Assembly: GCF_006636205.1 (NCBI RefSeq)
Contig: NZ_VIGB01000003.1
Location: 2,046,001-2,110,000 of the forward strand
Source of the DNA: Kitasatospora acidiphila
Lineage (GTDB): Bacteria > Actinomycetota > Actinomycetes > Streptomycetales > Streptomycetaceae
DNA length: 64,000 bases
Direction of reading: 5' to 3'
The notes under the pieces are model-generated. The model had not been told where the DNA came from and ran no database searches. It saw only the letters and a list, made by a program, of their open reading frames with translations. This document shows positions 44,058 to 55,540 of the stretch, piece by piece. The position numbers and the translations under genes are program-made. Within the stretch, counting starts at the first letter, position 1; the number at the start of each line of letters is the position of its first letter.

Positions 44058-47000
44058 ATGGACCAGTCCCGCTCGCTACCGCTGTCCGTCACCCAGGAGG
44101 CGATGTGGGTGACCTGGCAGCTCGACCCCGCCAAGTGGGAGCACATCATCCCGATCGCCCTGCTGGTCGACGGTGAGCTCGAACTGCCGCGCCTGCGCAC
44201 CGCCGTCACCAAGCTGCTGCACCGCCACCCCTCCCTGCGTGCCCGGGTGACGCGCGGCACCGACGGGATGTGCCTGGACTGGTCCGGCACCGCACCGGAC
44301 GCCGTGCCGGTCACCGAGCGCTTGGTGACCGGCACCCCCGAGCGGGAACTCGCAGCAGCCCAGCGGCCGTTCGACCTGGCCGCCGGCCCACTGGCCCGGT
44401 TCGAGGTGCTGACCGGCCCGGACTGGACGGTGCTGCTGATCACCGTGCACCACATCACCATGGACGGCACCTCGCAGCCGCTGCTCCTGGACGACCTGCG
44501 CCGGGCGTACGCGGGCGAGGAGTTGGCGCCTGCGGACGACCTCGCACCGCTGGTCGAGCATGCCAGCCGCTCCCGCGCGGCCGCCGACGAGGCGAGCGGC
44601 GAGCCGCTGCGGACCTACTGGCGCGAGGCACTGGCCGAGCTGCCGCCGGCCCGCCCGTTGCACACCGCCTCGCCCGAGCTGCCAGCGGCCCACCCCTGCC
44701 CATCACCTCGCCCGAGCTGCCAGCGAGCCCGGCCGTCACCGCCACCGGGCCCTCGCCACTCACCGTGGATGCCGAGTTGACTCGCCGGCTGCGCCAACTG
44801 GCCGGGGACACCGGCACCTCCTACTTCACCGTCCTGCTCGGCGCACTCTTCGTCACGCTGCACCACCACACCGGCAGCACCGACCTGATCGTTTCGGCCC
44901 CCTACCACGGCCGCTCCACCGAGGAGTTGAGAGGACGGGTCGGATTCTTCGCCAACGTGCTGCCGTTCCGCCAGCGGATCCGTCCCACCGACCGCTACAC
45001 CGACCTGCTGCGCGAGTTGCGCACCACCATCCGGGCCGGCCTGCGCCACGGCGACCTGCCGCTACCGGCCATTCTGCGCAGCGCCGGCCTGCTGGGCCCC
45101 GACGGCCGCCGGCAGACCCACCAAGCGGTCCTCCAGTACTGGGACTCGGCTGCCGACAACGGCCTGGACGTCTTCGATTTCAAGTTGGCCGGTGAGCACG
45201 GTAGTTGCTCGGTGCGCATGCTCGACCCGATGGACGTGCCCGACTACCGCCTCACCGTGATGCTGACCGAGGGCAGCAACGGCAGTCGGCTGCTGTGGAA
45301 GGACGCGGACGGCTCGGTCGGCCCCGCCACGACCACTGCTCTGACCCGGGACTACCTGACTGTGCTCGCCGACATGGCCGCCGTGCCGGACCGCACACTG
45401 GCCGAGGCGACCGCCCTGCTACCGGCCGTCGATACGACACCCGACTCCCTGACCAACCCCACGACCACGCAAGATGCACCGACCGCCTCCCCTGCCACCC
45501 TCGCCGAGGTCAGCGCGGTCTGGACCGAGGTGCTGCGCGTGCCCGACCTGCTGCCGGAGGACTCGTTCTTCGAACTCGGCGGCCACTCGCTGATCGCGGC
45601 CACCCTACTGGCCCGGATCAACGACCGGCTGGGCGTGGAGCTCACCGTCCGCGACCTGTTCGACCACCCGCGACTCGGCGCACTGGCCGCAGTCGTCGAC
45701 CAGCAGCGCGCAGCCTCCTCCGCAGCATCCCTCAAGCACTCCGACGCCGACGACGCCGACGACGCTGGCGACGCCAAAGCCGACGCCGACGCCGACGCCG
45801 ACGACCAAGCAAGCCAGGACTCCACCACCCTCTCCGCCAGCCGGTTCCAGGAGGGCATCTGGCTCGCCGAACGCCTCGACCCGACTCATGCGCGCTACCA
45901 CATCCCGCTCTCCTGGCGGGTGCACGGCGAGTTGGATCCGGCCCGGTTGCGCGCCGCGCTCGCCCGCCTCACCGCCCGGCACGAGATCCTGCGCACCCGC
46001 TTCACCGACCAGGACGGCCGACTGGTCCAGGAGATCGGCGCACCGTGGGAGCCCGAGCTCACGCTGGTGAGCGCCGAGCACCCCGACCAGCTCACCGACT
46101 GGTTCGAGCAGGCCGCCACCGACTTCAGCCCGGCGGCCGGACGCCTGCTCACCGCAGGCCTGTTCACCCTGCCGGGCGGCGAGCGGATCTTCGCCCTCTG
46201 CGTTCACCACTTGGTACTCGACGGCGAGTCGGTGCCGTTGCTCCTGACCGAGTTGGACCGCTGCTACCGGCACGATGTGCACTCCCCCGCGCGCCAGTAC
46301 CGGGAGTTGCTGCACGCCCAGCAGTCCGACGCCGGCCGCGAGCGAGCGGCGGCGGACCTGGCCTACTGGTCCACCGCACTCGCCGGCGCTCCCAGCACCC
46401 TCGAGCCGCCCTCCCCCAACCCGGACGCCCTCGCACCGAGTACCCCCTCCGGCAGCGTCGCCCTGCCTCTCGCCACCGATCTGACCCAGCGCTTGCAGCC
46501 AGTCCAGGAGGCCGCCCAGGCCTCCCAGTTCATCGTGCTCGCCACGGCGCTCGCCGCCGCCCTGCACCGCTGGTCGGGCCAGGCGGACCTCACCTTCGGT
46601 GTCCCGGTCGCCGACCGAGCCGGCGGCGACTACAGCGCAGTTCTCGGCCCGTGCCTCAACACCGTGGTGCTCCGCTCCCGTTGCGCACCCGACACCACCC
46701 TGGGCAACCTGCTGCACGCCACCCGGGAGCAGGTGATCGACGCCTTCGAGCACCGGAGCGCGCCGTTCGACGAGCTGGTCCGCCGCCTGCGGCCCGCCCG
46801 CACCGCAGGCCGGACGCCCTACCTCGACTGCCTGCTCAACAGCGTGGGCACCACCGCCTGGTCCACCACCCTCGGTGAGGCCGAACTCACCTCACTCGAC
46901 CATGAGTTGCGGGATGAGGCGGCCAACAAGTTCGGCCTGACGGTCACTTTCAGTCGCCACGCGGACGCCCTGCTCGGCACCCTCGCCTACCGGAGCAGCT

Positions 47001-47116
47001 TCCTCCACCCCGACGCCGCCGACGAGTTGGCGATCGATCTGGCCGGCCTGCTGAACCACTTCCACGACCTCTCCAGCGAGCCCGTGTTCGCCCTCCGCCG
47101 CACCGAAACGAGCTGA
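44058..47116 (+). CDS. NRPS C-PCP-C protein, apparent frameshift
   Basis: About 1020 residues when one C is added at CCCC 44693-44696. First C domain: LPLSVTQEAMWVTWQLDP start, HHITMDG at about 44455. PCP: FFELGGHSLIAATLL near 45570. An Asp/Ala linker (DADDADDAGDAKADADADAD, 45740-45810) leads to the second C domain with VHHLVLDGES and GPCLNTVVLRSR. There is no A or TE domain. The PCP must be loaded in trans, presumably by the A domain upstream (24 bp gap), and the terminal C domain may release or cyclise the product. A 24-bp stretch ending TCGCCCGAGCTGCCAGCG is duplicated beside the frameshift. Confidence 0.87.
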
Positions 47117-47122
47117 ACCCCG

Positions 47123-48070
47123 ATGAGCCCCACAAGCCCCATGAGCCCCACAGGTGCCACAAACCCCACGAGTCCTGTCCGCCCCTTCCGCTTCGGCGTC
47201 AACCTGGTCCCGTCATCCAACGGCCTGTCCTGGCCGGAGACTTGCCGCACCGCGGAACGCCTCGGCTATGACGTGATCGCCGTCCCCGACCACCTCGGTG
47301 TGCACTCGCCGTTCCTCGCCATGATGGCCGCGGCCGCCGCCACTGAGCGCGTGCAGCTGACCACCTTCGTCCTCAACTGCGCCTTCTGGAACCCGGTTCT
47401 GCTCGCCCGCGACCTGCTCACCGCCCACGAGCTGACCGGCGGCCGGGTGGAGGCGGGCCTCGGCACCGGCTACGTCCGCGCCGAGTTCGACGCGGCCGGC
47501 CTGGAGTGGGGCACCGCCGCCACCCGGGTCAGCCGCCTGGCCGACACCGCCACCACCCTGCGCGCCCTGCTAGCCGACCCGCGCGCCCTCGGCTTCCCGG
47601 CACCCGCCACCCCACCGCCGCTGCTGATCGGCGGCAACGGCGACCGCGTGCTGCGCCTCGCCGCCCGCCACGCCGACATCGTCTCCTTCTCCGGCGCCAC
47701 CCTCGCCCCCAACTCTGCCCGTGGCACCCTGCGCCTCATCGACGCCGACGCCATGGACGAGCGGGTCGCGTACTTCACCACCCACGCCGGACCCCGTGCG
47801 GCCACTGTCGAGCGCAACACCCTGGTGCAGACGGTGGTGGTCACCGACGACCGCCGCGCCGCCGCCCACGCCATGCGCAGCCGCCTCCCCTACCTCACCG
47901 CCGACCAGATCCTCGACGTCCCCACCCTCCTGGTCGGCACCCCAGCCCAGATCGCCGACACCCTGCTGGCCCGCCGCGAGCGCTACGGCATCTCCTACGT
48001 CTGCGTCCAGGAACGGGACATGGCGGCTTTCGCGCCGGTCATCGAGCAACTCGCGGATGCCCGCTCCTGA
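47123..48070 (+). CDS. LLM-class F420/flavin-dependent oxidoreductase
   Basis: The 315-residue luciferase-like barrel: RFGVNLVPSSNGLSWPETCR, VIAVPDHLGVHSPFLAMMAA, LLTAHELTGGRVEAGLGTGY (the LLM signature) and PPLLIGGNGDRVLRLAARHA. It is closest in pattern to the actinobacterial F420-dependent subfamily found in NRPS clusters. The first ~18 residues (SPTSPMSPTGATNPTSP) are repetitive, so the true start may be later. Last gene of cluster 2; a redox tailoring role is likely. Its stop abuts the stop of the converging caspase/WD40 gene with no gap. Confidence 0.88.
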   Translation: MSPTSPMSPTGATNPTSPVRPFRFGVNLVPSSNGLSWPETCRTAERLGYDVIAVPDHLGVHSPFLAMMAAAAATERVQLTTFVLNCAFWNPVLLARDLLTAHELTGGRVEAGLGTGYVRAEFDAAGLEWGTAATRVSRLADTATTLRALLADPRALGFPAPATPPPLLIGGNGDRVLRLAARHADIVSFSGATLAPNSARGTLRLIDADAMDERVAYFTTHAGPRAATVERNTLVQTVVVTDDRRAAAHAMRSRLPYLTADQILDVPTLLVGTPAQIADTLLARRERYGISYVCVQERDMAAFAPVIEQLADARS

Positions 48071-51000
48071 TCACGGCACCCGCGCGAACTCCACTAATCC
48101 GGTCAACCGCAGCCCGAGCCAACGGTCGCCCAGGAGCAGATAGACGACATCCGGCGCGGCCACACTGAGCCCGGTCGCCCGCCCGGGGAGTGGCACGGTC
48201 AGCGGCCACCGCTCCGGGAACGAGGGGTTCCAGACCCGGAGGTTTCCGTCGCTGCTGGTGGCAACGATCAGGTCGTGCCCCCGACACGCAGCGTGGCCCA
48301 GTGGTCGAAGGGCCCGCTGCTGTCGCCGAGGGGGGTCGGCTGCCAGTACCCGGTCGGACTCACCGCGATGCCCTCGGAATCGGCCGCTGCCAGCGCGTAC
48401 CGGCCACTGGAGAGCTTCACACCCAGCGGGGGGAGGGTGGTCTGCACCGGCAGCGCGATCCACTCGGGCTCCTCGCCGAGATCCTCGTCGTCCACCGGTG
48501 CCGGTTGCTCCTCCTGGACGGCAGACTCCTGTTGGTCCTCCTGGACGGCAGGGACGACCTGGTCCTCCTGGACGACGAAGACGAAGATGCCGTCCTCCCC
48601 CATCGGGAAGGCGAGCAGCACGGTTCCGTCGTCCCGAACGACGGGCACGGGCACCGGCACCGGCAGTGCGGCCGCGGCTGCGTCGTCTCCGATGACGGAC
48701 ACGGGCAGCAGGTCCTCGGCTGACACGGTGATATGCCACTTGCCGTACCGCTCCCACAAAAGCACATCGATCTGACCCACGTGCACGTAGGTGACCACCA
48801 GGACGGCGACCCGCCAATCGTCCACGAAGGTCGTCAGGGACCGGACCTTGAGGCCATTCGCGGCTGCGAGGAGCGCCAGCAGTTCGGGGTCGACAGGCTC
48901 GCCCGGGCGCGCGTCGTAGCAGGCGATGCCGTGGTCGCCGGCCGCGAAGACGAATGGGACGCCCTGCGGGGTCGTCAGGGCGGCGATCGCCCTGAGGTCC
49001 GCGGGCGCGTCGTCGAGTGGTCGCGTCCTCCCGGTGTCCGGCTCCAGCAGGTTCAGTTCCCCGGACCAGTCCATGGCCAGCCGCCACTCGTCGACGGCCA
49101 CCCGGACCGCGCACAGTCGGCGGACCCGGCGGCCGTCGTGGGCCAGTTGCTGGGGCGGTCCCGCGAGGGCCGGATGCCAGATCCGGAGCATCCCGTCCCA
49201 ACCGCCGGAGGTGATCAGCGGGACGTGTCCGGCTGATGTGATCGACGCCAGCGCATAGGTGCAGTCGGCGCCTTCCAGCCCGGCGGCCGAGTCGCGCAGG
49301 TCGAGGTCGGCGGCGCCGCTCGGCGCGCGGACGGTGGCCGCGTCCTCGACTTCCGGATCGATCCTGCTGTCGAACAGTCGCCTCAGGGTGCCTTTGAGCG
49401 GGTCGACGAGCGCGATCCGCGGCTCGGTGCCGGCGACCGCGAGCTCCGGGAGGCCGTCGGCCATGCCGAGGCCGTCAGCCCCGCCGTGGCCGTTGGTCCT
49501 GAAGAGGCTGTCGGCGATGCCGAGCCCATCGGCCCCCCGAACGCAGGTCAGCGACCGGATGGCGCCGACCCTGCCCGGCCAGGCCGCCGCAGGGCGAAGG
49601 GCGCCGAGGTCCCACGCCCGCACCATGCCGTCCTCCGAGCCCGATGCGGCGTAGTGGCGACCGCGGATCGTGCCGAGGTCCGCGAGCGCGTGCACCGGGG
49701 CGGTGTGGCCGTAGAGCCGGGCGGCCAGCCGACCGGTGTCCAGATCCCACACCCGTACGGTGCAGTCCGCACCGCCCGACAGCAGCAGCCGCTCGCCGGC
49801 CGTCGAGCGGCAGAAGGTCAGCGCGGTCACGTAGCCGAGGTGGTCGGGCGGAAGGGAGTGGCTGCTCCAGTCGCGCGGGTTCCACAGCCAGATCCGGCGG
49901 TCCTTCCCGGAGGAGGCGAGCATGGCGGGCCAGCCGGGCTCGGAGTCGGCGGCCGCCAGGCAGAGCACCCGGCCGGCGTGCCCGCGCAGCAGGGCGACCG
50001 GTGTGCCGTCCGGAACGGACCAGACATGGATCACCGATCCGGCCGCCGCCGCCAGCAGCTGACGCCCTCGGGCGTCTTTGAAGCAGGCCATCGCGGTGAC
50101 GGTCGCCTCCGCTCCGACCAACACCAGCACGGTCTCCCCGGTGTCGGTGTCCCAGATCCTGATCCTGCTGTCCCCGCCGGCCGAGGCGAGCAGCTCCCGG
50201 CCGTCCGGCAGCCGCAGCCTCGCCAGGGCGGTGACCGGGCCGAAGTGGCCGCGCAGGCTGATGCTGAAGTCGCGCGGCGGGGCCGAGCCCGCCACGACGG
50301 TCACCGGAACCGCCGTCCGCCCGCCCAGCAGGGGCAGCAGCTCGGGTTCGTTGGTCATCGCGGTCATCTGCAGCAGTCGCAGCCGCTGCTCGGGTGCCAG
50401 TCCCTGGAGCCGGTGCGCCACTCGCAGGTAGAGCCGCACCGCGGGCAGTTCGAACCGGTCGGGGAGGGTCAGCAGGGCGCCGGCCGTGCGGGCCGGGTCG
50501 GTGTGGGTCAGAAAGCCGCGGTCGCGGACCAGTTGGGGCAGCAGGCCGGCGGCGCGCCCGTGTGCCGCGAGGTGCTGGTGGAGGTACGGATTGGCGTTCG
50601 CCCAGGAGTTCGGACCCTCGGCGCTCCTCGAACCGTCGGCGCTCCTCGGGCCGTCAGTACTCCTCGGGCCGTCGGTGCTGTTCGAGCCGTCGGTGAGCAC
50701 CGCCGCCAGCAGGGCGCGGGTGATGCGCAGTTGGGCGTCGTCGGGGGTGCGGCGACGGAAGTAGTCGGTGAGCGACTGGTGGTAGAGGCGGTAGACGGTC
50801 TGGCCCGACTCGCCGGACTCCACCAGGTAGAACCCGGCATGTCGGAGCAGCCAGGCGATGTCCTCGTCGCCGTACGAACGGCCGCTCAGCGCCAGCGCGG
50901 TGGCCATCCTGGGCCAGACGTCGCGGCGCGGCAGCCCGGCCCCCTCGGCCCAGGCGAGCGGACGCAGCAGGTCGATCACCCGCCACGTCTCGGGGAAGCG

Positions 51001-52671
51001 GCGGAACTCGCCGTCCAGCAGGCTCTCGACGGTGACGTACTTCTGCCAGCCGCCGTCCGAGTCGGCCGACAGCGGGACGGCCCCGGAGGCCAGCATCCGG
51101 GTGGCCAGCCGGGCGTAGAGGAAGACCCCGGCACTGGCCCGCGCGACGATCCGGGCCCAGCGCTCGGCGGTGCCGTCGTCCGCCGCCAGCTGCGGGTTCC
51201 CGGCGCCGCGCAGGCGCCTGAGCGCATAGGCGGTCAGGTCCTGCTCGCTCTGCGGTTCGTTGTCCAGGACGGCGACCTCGTCCGGGGCGAGCGGCTGCAG
51301 CAATCCGCCGAGCAGGCGCGGCTGTCCGTCCGACGAGGTCAGGCCGGCCAGGCCCGGCCGGGTGCCGACCAGCAGCCGGACCCCGGGGAGGTCCGCGAGC
51401 GGCCGCAGCAGGTCGGCTGCGATCAGCATGGCCTCCGAGGGCGCCGCCTCGTCGAGGCCGTCCACCACCAGCACGATCCGCCGTCCCAGCTCGCCGACGG
51501 CGTGCACGACGTCGACCGCCCGCAGCCGGCCGGGGTTCGCGGGCATCGGCAGGTTGAGCGCCTCGGTGACGGTGAGCAGCACGTCCTGCAGCGTCTTGTT
51601 GCGGCAGACCAGCGCCATGTCCACGGACCCGAGCACCGGCAGCAGGGTGTCGGGGGTGTCCGCGAGCGCCCCTTCCCGCTCGGCGACGGCCCGCAGCGCG
51701 GGCACCGACAGGGTGGCGATCCGCCCGAGCAGCGCGGACTTGCCGGTGCCCGGTGAGCCGGTGACGGCGAAGAGTCCGCGCTCCGCCGTCGCCAACCAGC
51801 CGAGGACGCGCCGCAGTAGCCGTGCCCGCCCGCAGAAGTACCAGCCGGTCTCGCCGACTTCGATGCCGCGCGCCGAGAGCACCAGGTGCTGGTCCACGTC
51901 GCCGGCGCGAAGTCGCCGCTGCCGCTTGGTTTCCACGTCCTCGTCCGGGATCCGGGCTCCCGGGTGCAGGGGGTTGCGCAGCGTCGGCACCGGAGCGCCG
52001 ACCGCATGGTACGAGGTGGCGCCGTCGCGGACGGCCAGCTTCTGGGACAGCGCCCTGGCCAGGTCGTCGGTGCGGATCACCTCGTCGTGTTCGGTCCACC
52101 GCCGGTCGTCGGGGCCGCGGCGCAGCACCTGGTCCAGTGCCTCGGCGAAGACGCCCTCCTCGACGCTCTCGTAGCCGCAGGCCGAGGCGATCACCGAGAA
52201 CCGGCGGTCGGGGAACGCGGTGCTGGTGTGGCTGACCACCTCGCCGATGGTGGCGGCGATCTGAGCGGCTGCCACGCCGCTCGCGCAGCAGTCGACCAGG
52301 AAGAGCACCTGGGTGAAGTCCGCCTGCGCCAGCAGCCGGGCCAGTTGCTCGGTCGGCACCGCGTTGTAGGAACTCAGGCCGGTGGCGGGCGAGTCCGCGG
52401 TGACCAGGAAGTGCAGGCCCGCGTCCACCGAGCCGTGGCCCGTCCAGTAGAGCACCAACTGGTCGCCGGAACCGCGCCATCGACCCAGCCGGTCGCTGAT
52501 CTCGCGGCACGGCCCGCCGGTGGCCAGTTCGGCCAGCTCCTGCTGGTGGCCGATGGAGCGCAGCAGGTCTGCGACCCGGCGGACGCTCTCGGGCACCCGG
52601 GTCAGCCGGCGCCAACGCCGGTCCTGGTAGCTGCTCATGCCGATCGTGACGAACCGAGCGTCCCCCGACAT
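48071..52671 (-). CDS. Caspase-like peptidase/NTPase/WD40-repeat protein
   Basis: About 1530 residues from the ATG at 52671. N-terminus: caspase-like domain with His79 (VLYWTGHGSVD) and Cys129 (LFLVDCCASG). Centre: STAND/NACHT-like NTPase with P-loop VTGSPGTGKSALLGR and Walker B RRIVLVVDGLDEA, then a winged-helix-like region. C-terminal half: about ten WD40-type blades (SASGGDSRIRIWDTDTG, SSGKDRRIWLWNP, SGGADCTVRVWDLDTGR). The last blade (HDLIVATSSDGNLRVWNPSF to the stop at 48071) is out of frame unless one base is added at CCCCC 48278-48282. The design is that of self-activating immune or conflict proteins: WD40 sensing, NTP-dependent assembly, protease effector. Divergent from the lipase gene. 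Confidence 0.88.
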
Positions 52672-52792
52672 CACTCGCACCACACCACGTCGCCGTGTCC
52701 TCCCACCGGCGCTGCGGACCGGCTCGCCGATGTGACAGGATCGGTCCTCCCGAACGGGCCTACTGTACGGCCTGCGGAGTGCTGGGGGAGCC

Positions 52793-54148
52793 GTGACCAA
52801 GGCATCGGTGGCCGACCTGATCGTGGTGCTGCCCGGGATCATGGGCAGCGTGCTGGTCCGGGACGGCCGGGAAGTGTGGAACAGCCGCGTCGCCGTGATG
52901 GGCCGCCACGCGCTGCGCGGGATGCGCGACTTGGGCGAGCTCGCGCTGCCGCCCGGGATCGGTGACGGGGACCCGCAGGACGGGGTCGAGGCGGTCGCGC
53001 TCCTCCCCGGTCTGCACATCCTGCCCGGGGTGTCCGCGATCGACGGCTACGCCGGCCTGCTCGACTTCCTGAACCGGCGTTTCGACTTCTCCGGCGGCAA
53101 CCTGCTGCCCTTCCCTTACGACTGGCGGCTCTCGGTGCGCCGCAACGCCCACCGGTTGGACCGCGCGGTCTCGGGCGCGCTGGCCCGCTGGCGCGAGCAG
53201 AGCGGAAACACCGGGGCCCGGACCGTCCTTCTCGCCCACTCCATGGGCGGCCTGGTGGCCGGCTACTACCTGGACGTGCTCGGCGGCCACGCCGACGCGC
53301 GGGCGCTGATCACCCTGGGGACGCCGTTCCGCGGCTCGCTCAATGCGGTCGCGGTGCTGAACGCGGGCGTGCTGCCCGGTCTCGGCGGGCTCGCCGAACC
53401 GGTCACCCGGCTGGCCCGCTCCCTCCCCTCACTCCACCAACTGCTCCCCGACTGGCGCTGCATGGCCGGGGCGGACGGTGCGCGCGTCGGCCTCGACCAC
53501 ATCGAACTCCCCGGCGCAGACCCGGTGTTGGCAGCCGACGCGCGCCGCCTGCGAGCAGAGTTGGCGGCCGCCGCAAACGATGCCTACCAGGTGCACGTCT
53601 TCGGCGGCTACCGGCAGCCCACCCGCCAGAGCGCCGCTCTGGGGCCGGACGGTGCACGGTATCTGACGAACCGTCATCTCGATGGCGTGGACCGGGACGG
53701 CGACGGAACCGTCCCGCGCTTCTCCTGCTTCCCCAGTCGGTTCGCCGACGACTCCTCGGTGCGCTACTTCGCCCAGCAGCACGGCTCGTTGCAGAACCAC
53801 CCCGCACTGCTGAACCAGATCGAGGCGATCCTGACCGCCCAGCAGCCGCGGAGCTTCCTGGACGGCGGGCTCGAACTCTCCCTCGACGTGCCCGAGGCGG
53901 TGTCCGACGCCCGCTGCCCCGTGCGGGTCATCGCGGACGACGAGCGGCTGTCCCTGGGCGTCACCGCCGAGGACGTGGAGAGCGGCGACCGCACCGGCCC
54001 GCGCGGCCTGCGCCACCGCGGCGACGGCCACTACTCCACCACCGTCGACCTGCCCGCCCCCGGCACCTGGCGCATCACCGTCGCCGACCTGGCCAACCCC
54101 GCCGGCCACTCGATCACCGGATTCGTCCAGCACGTCCCGCTCACCTAG
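52793..54148 (+). CDS. LCAT-type alpha/beta hydrolase (phospholipase/acyltransferase-like)
   Basis: 451 residues from the GTG at 52793 (GGGGGAG upstream). VVLPGIMGSVLVRDGREVW is the LCAT/PDAT-type oxyanion motif, LLAHSMGGLVAGYYLD holds nucleophile Ser150, and DGDGTVPRFS and QQHGSLQNHPAL supply the acid and base. A C-terminal ~80-residue beta domain (SVEDVES..GDGHYSTTVDLPAPGTW) resembles a prepilin- or Ig-like accessory module. There is no signal peptide, so it acts inside the cell. It shares a 121-bp divergent promoter region with the caspase/WD40 gene, and may be its membrane-attacking substrate or effector (inference). Confidence 0.87.
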   Translation: MTKASVADLIVVLPGIMGSVLVRDGREVWNSRVAVMGRHALRGMRDLGELALPPGIGDGDPQDGVEAVALLPGLHILPGVSAIDGYAGLLDFLNRRFDFSGGNLLPFPYDWRLSVRRNAHRLDRAVSGALARWREQSGNTGARTVLLAHSMGGLVAGYYLDVLGGHADARALITLGTPFRGSLNAVAVLNAGVLPGLGGLAEPVTRLARSLPSLHQLLPDWRCMAGADGARVGLDHIELPGADPVLAADARRLRAELAAAANDAYQVHVFGGYRQPTRQSAALGPDGARYLTNRHLDGVDRDGDGTVPRFSCFPSRFADDSSVRYFAQQHGSLQNHPALLNQIEAILTAQQPRSFLDGGLELSLDVPEAVSDARCPVRVIADDERLSLGVTAEDVESGDRTGPRGLRHRGDGHYSTTVDLPAPGTWRITVADLANPAGHSITGFVQHVPLT

Positions 54149-54316
54149 ATGATCAATTCCAGGGGTCAAAAGATCGTCGTCAAGCCTGGCTGTGACATGA
54201 AGTCGCCGCACGAACTTTGGTCTGATCCTGTCGAGGCCGAGGCGCTGAAGGTTCGACTCGACGATCTGCACCGGGCGAAGATCCGGCTCGCTGATGAGGT
54301 GCTCGTTGTGAATGTG
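54149..54316 (+). pseudogene. N-terminal fragment of a split small gene
   Basis: Reads KPGCDMKSPHELWSDPVEAE then RLDDLHRAKIRLADEVLVVN, where homology seems to stop. This is the first half of a small nucleotide-hydrolase-like family whose second half begins YIGxSTRxEIAYA. Such a second half lies at 56920-57028. The sequence after 54316 is unrelated. Confidence 0.55.
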
Positions 54317-54487
54317 CGCCTGAGTTCCCCGGCGCCCCGCTCCGGGCGGCGTCCCCCCGCAGCCCTGTGCAGTGCATCGACGGGTCGCGTCACCCGCAAG
54401 GGTGAGAACTGAGCGAACATCGGAAATCCTGAGCCTTCCTCCGTCAGGCTGAAACTAGCTTGGATTTGGCGAAGTTGGGGGGGCGGG

Positions 54488-54807
54488 ATGTCGCTCGCAG
54501 TTGTTGCACCCATCCGATCTCGACCGCTCCTGCAGTCGCCGCAGGACATCGCGGACTTCGAGCAGGACCTGCTGTCGGAATTCGTACTCGCGCGTGCTGC
54601 GGCCGGGCTCGCCGACGAGACGATTTCCGGAGACGTGGACGTCCTGATGGAGATGAGAGGCTGGTTCGGCCGCCCGTTGTGGGAGTTGGTACCCAGCGAC
54701 CTCGACCGGTTCTTCGGTGAGGACCAGCGGCGGCTGGCAACGCTGACGAAGGTCCGCAAGGCGCAGGCTCTGGCGACGTACTTCGAGTTCCTCGAGGTGC
54801 GGCACCA
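54488..54807 (+). pseudogene. Remnant of a site-specific integrase (core-binding domain)
   Basis: ADFEQDLLSEFVLARAAAGL, TISGDVDVLMEMRGWFGRPL and TLTKVRKAQALATYFEFLEV match the N-terminal SAM-like DNA-binding domain of tyrosine recombinases. The catalytic domain is absent: homology stops at about 54807 where an XRE fragment begins in another frame. Mobile-element debris. Confidence 0.6.
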
Positions 54808-54987
54808 GGCCTGGATGACCTCGACATCATCTGCGAGGTTCTGGGCTGCCAGCCCAACGACCTTCTGGCCCCGGAGCCCGAGAAGGCCCGCGCTCGGCGT
54901 CCCGCAAGCACTCACGCTCCGGCGGCAGTCGCGGGCGAGCACCCCAGGATCGAACGTCGGGTCGGCCGGACGGAACCACCGCTGTGA
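54808..54987 (+). pseudogene. C-terminal remnant of an XRE-type regulator
   Basis: GLDDLDIICEVLGCQPNDLL followed by APEPEKARARRP is the end of a Cro/C1-type helix-turn-helix regulator of the kind found beside integrases. The N-terminus is missing. Its stop overlaps the GTG of the zinc-ribbon frame at 54984, an intact gene junction from the parent element. Confidence 0.55.
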
Positions 54988-55247
54988 GCAACCTGCGGCC
55001 TCGGCCGTGCAAGCAATGCGGCAACAAGATCGCGGAGTACGGCCGGCTCCGCTGCTTCAGCTGCCTGCACCCCGATCTGCCCCCGCCGACCTGTACAGCA
55101 TGCGGCAGCGACGCCCACTACGTCGGCGGTTACTGCCGCCGCTGCCACCCTCGCGTGCCCTACGCGGACAGCTGCAGCGACTGCCTCGCCTGGGGCACCT
55201 GGCACCGCCACGGCCGCTGTGCAGCCTGCACCTCCCGGCGCTCGTAG
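54984..55247 (+). CDS. Cys-rich zinc-ribbon protein, probable N-terminus of an integrase
   Basis: The 87-residue frame has five CxxC-type pairs (CKQCGNKI, CFSCLHP, CTACGSDA, CRRCHP, CSDCLAW, CAACTS). Similar multi-zinc-ribbon stretches occur at the N-terminus of actinobacterial integrases encoded after XRE genes with a GTGA overlap, as here. The frame stops before any recombinase domain, so it is probably truncated. Confidence 0.5.
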   Translation: MSNLRPRPCKQCGNKIAEYGRLRCFSCLHPDLPPPTCTACGSDAHYVGGYCRRCHPRVPYADSCSDCLAWGTWHRHGRCAACTSRRS

Positions 55248-55408
55248 TCGCGGCGCATCTTGCGGTGGGCAGGGGGCGTGGGGAGGCCGTGGCCGCCGTC
55301 GACCGGCTGGCAGCGGGCGAGGAACCCGCGGTGCACGGCGGTGACGCGCGGCTCGCTCGACGGGGAGGATCGGTGTGCCGCCCCGCGGATACCCGCATGC
55401 GGGTCTCC

Positions 55409-55492
55409 GTGTCCAAGGTTGAGCTGTATGTGACGATCCGCCGTGACCGTCGTGCTGGCCCGCCTGGTTCGGAGCCAATGTTGGTGCGGTAG
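55409..55492 (+). pseudogene. Fragment of an IS21-like transposase N-terminus
   Basis: VSKVELYVTIRRDRRAG resembles the first residues of IS21-family IstA transposases (VSKVELYAAIRRDHRxG). Homology stops there. The fragment adjoins other element debris, and an insertion-sequence end may lie nearby. Confidence 0.4.
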
Positions 55493-55540
55493 GCGCCTCC
55501 CTGGGGAAATCCGCTACCGGCTGCTTTCCATACCCCGTGC

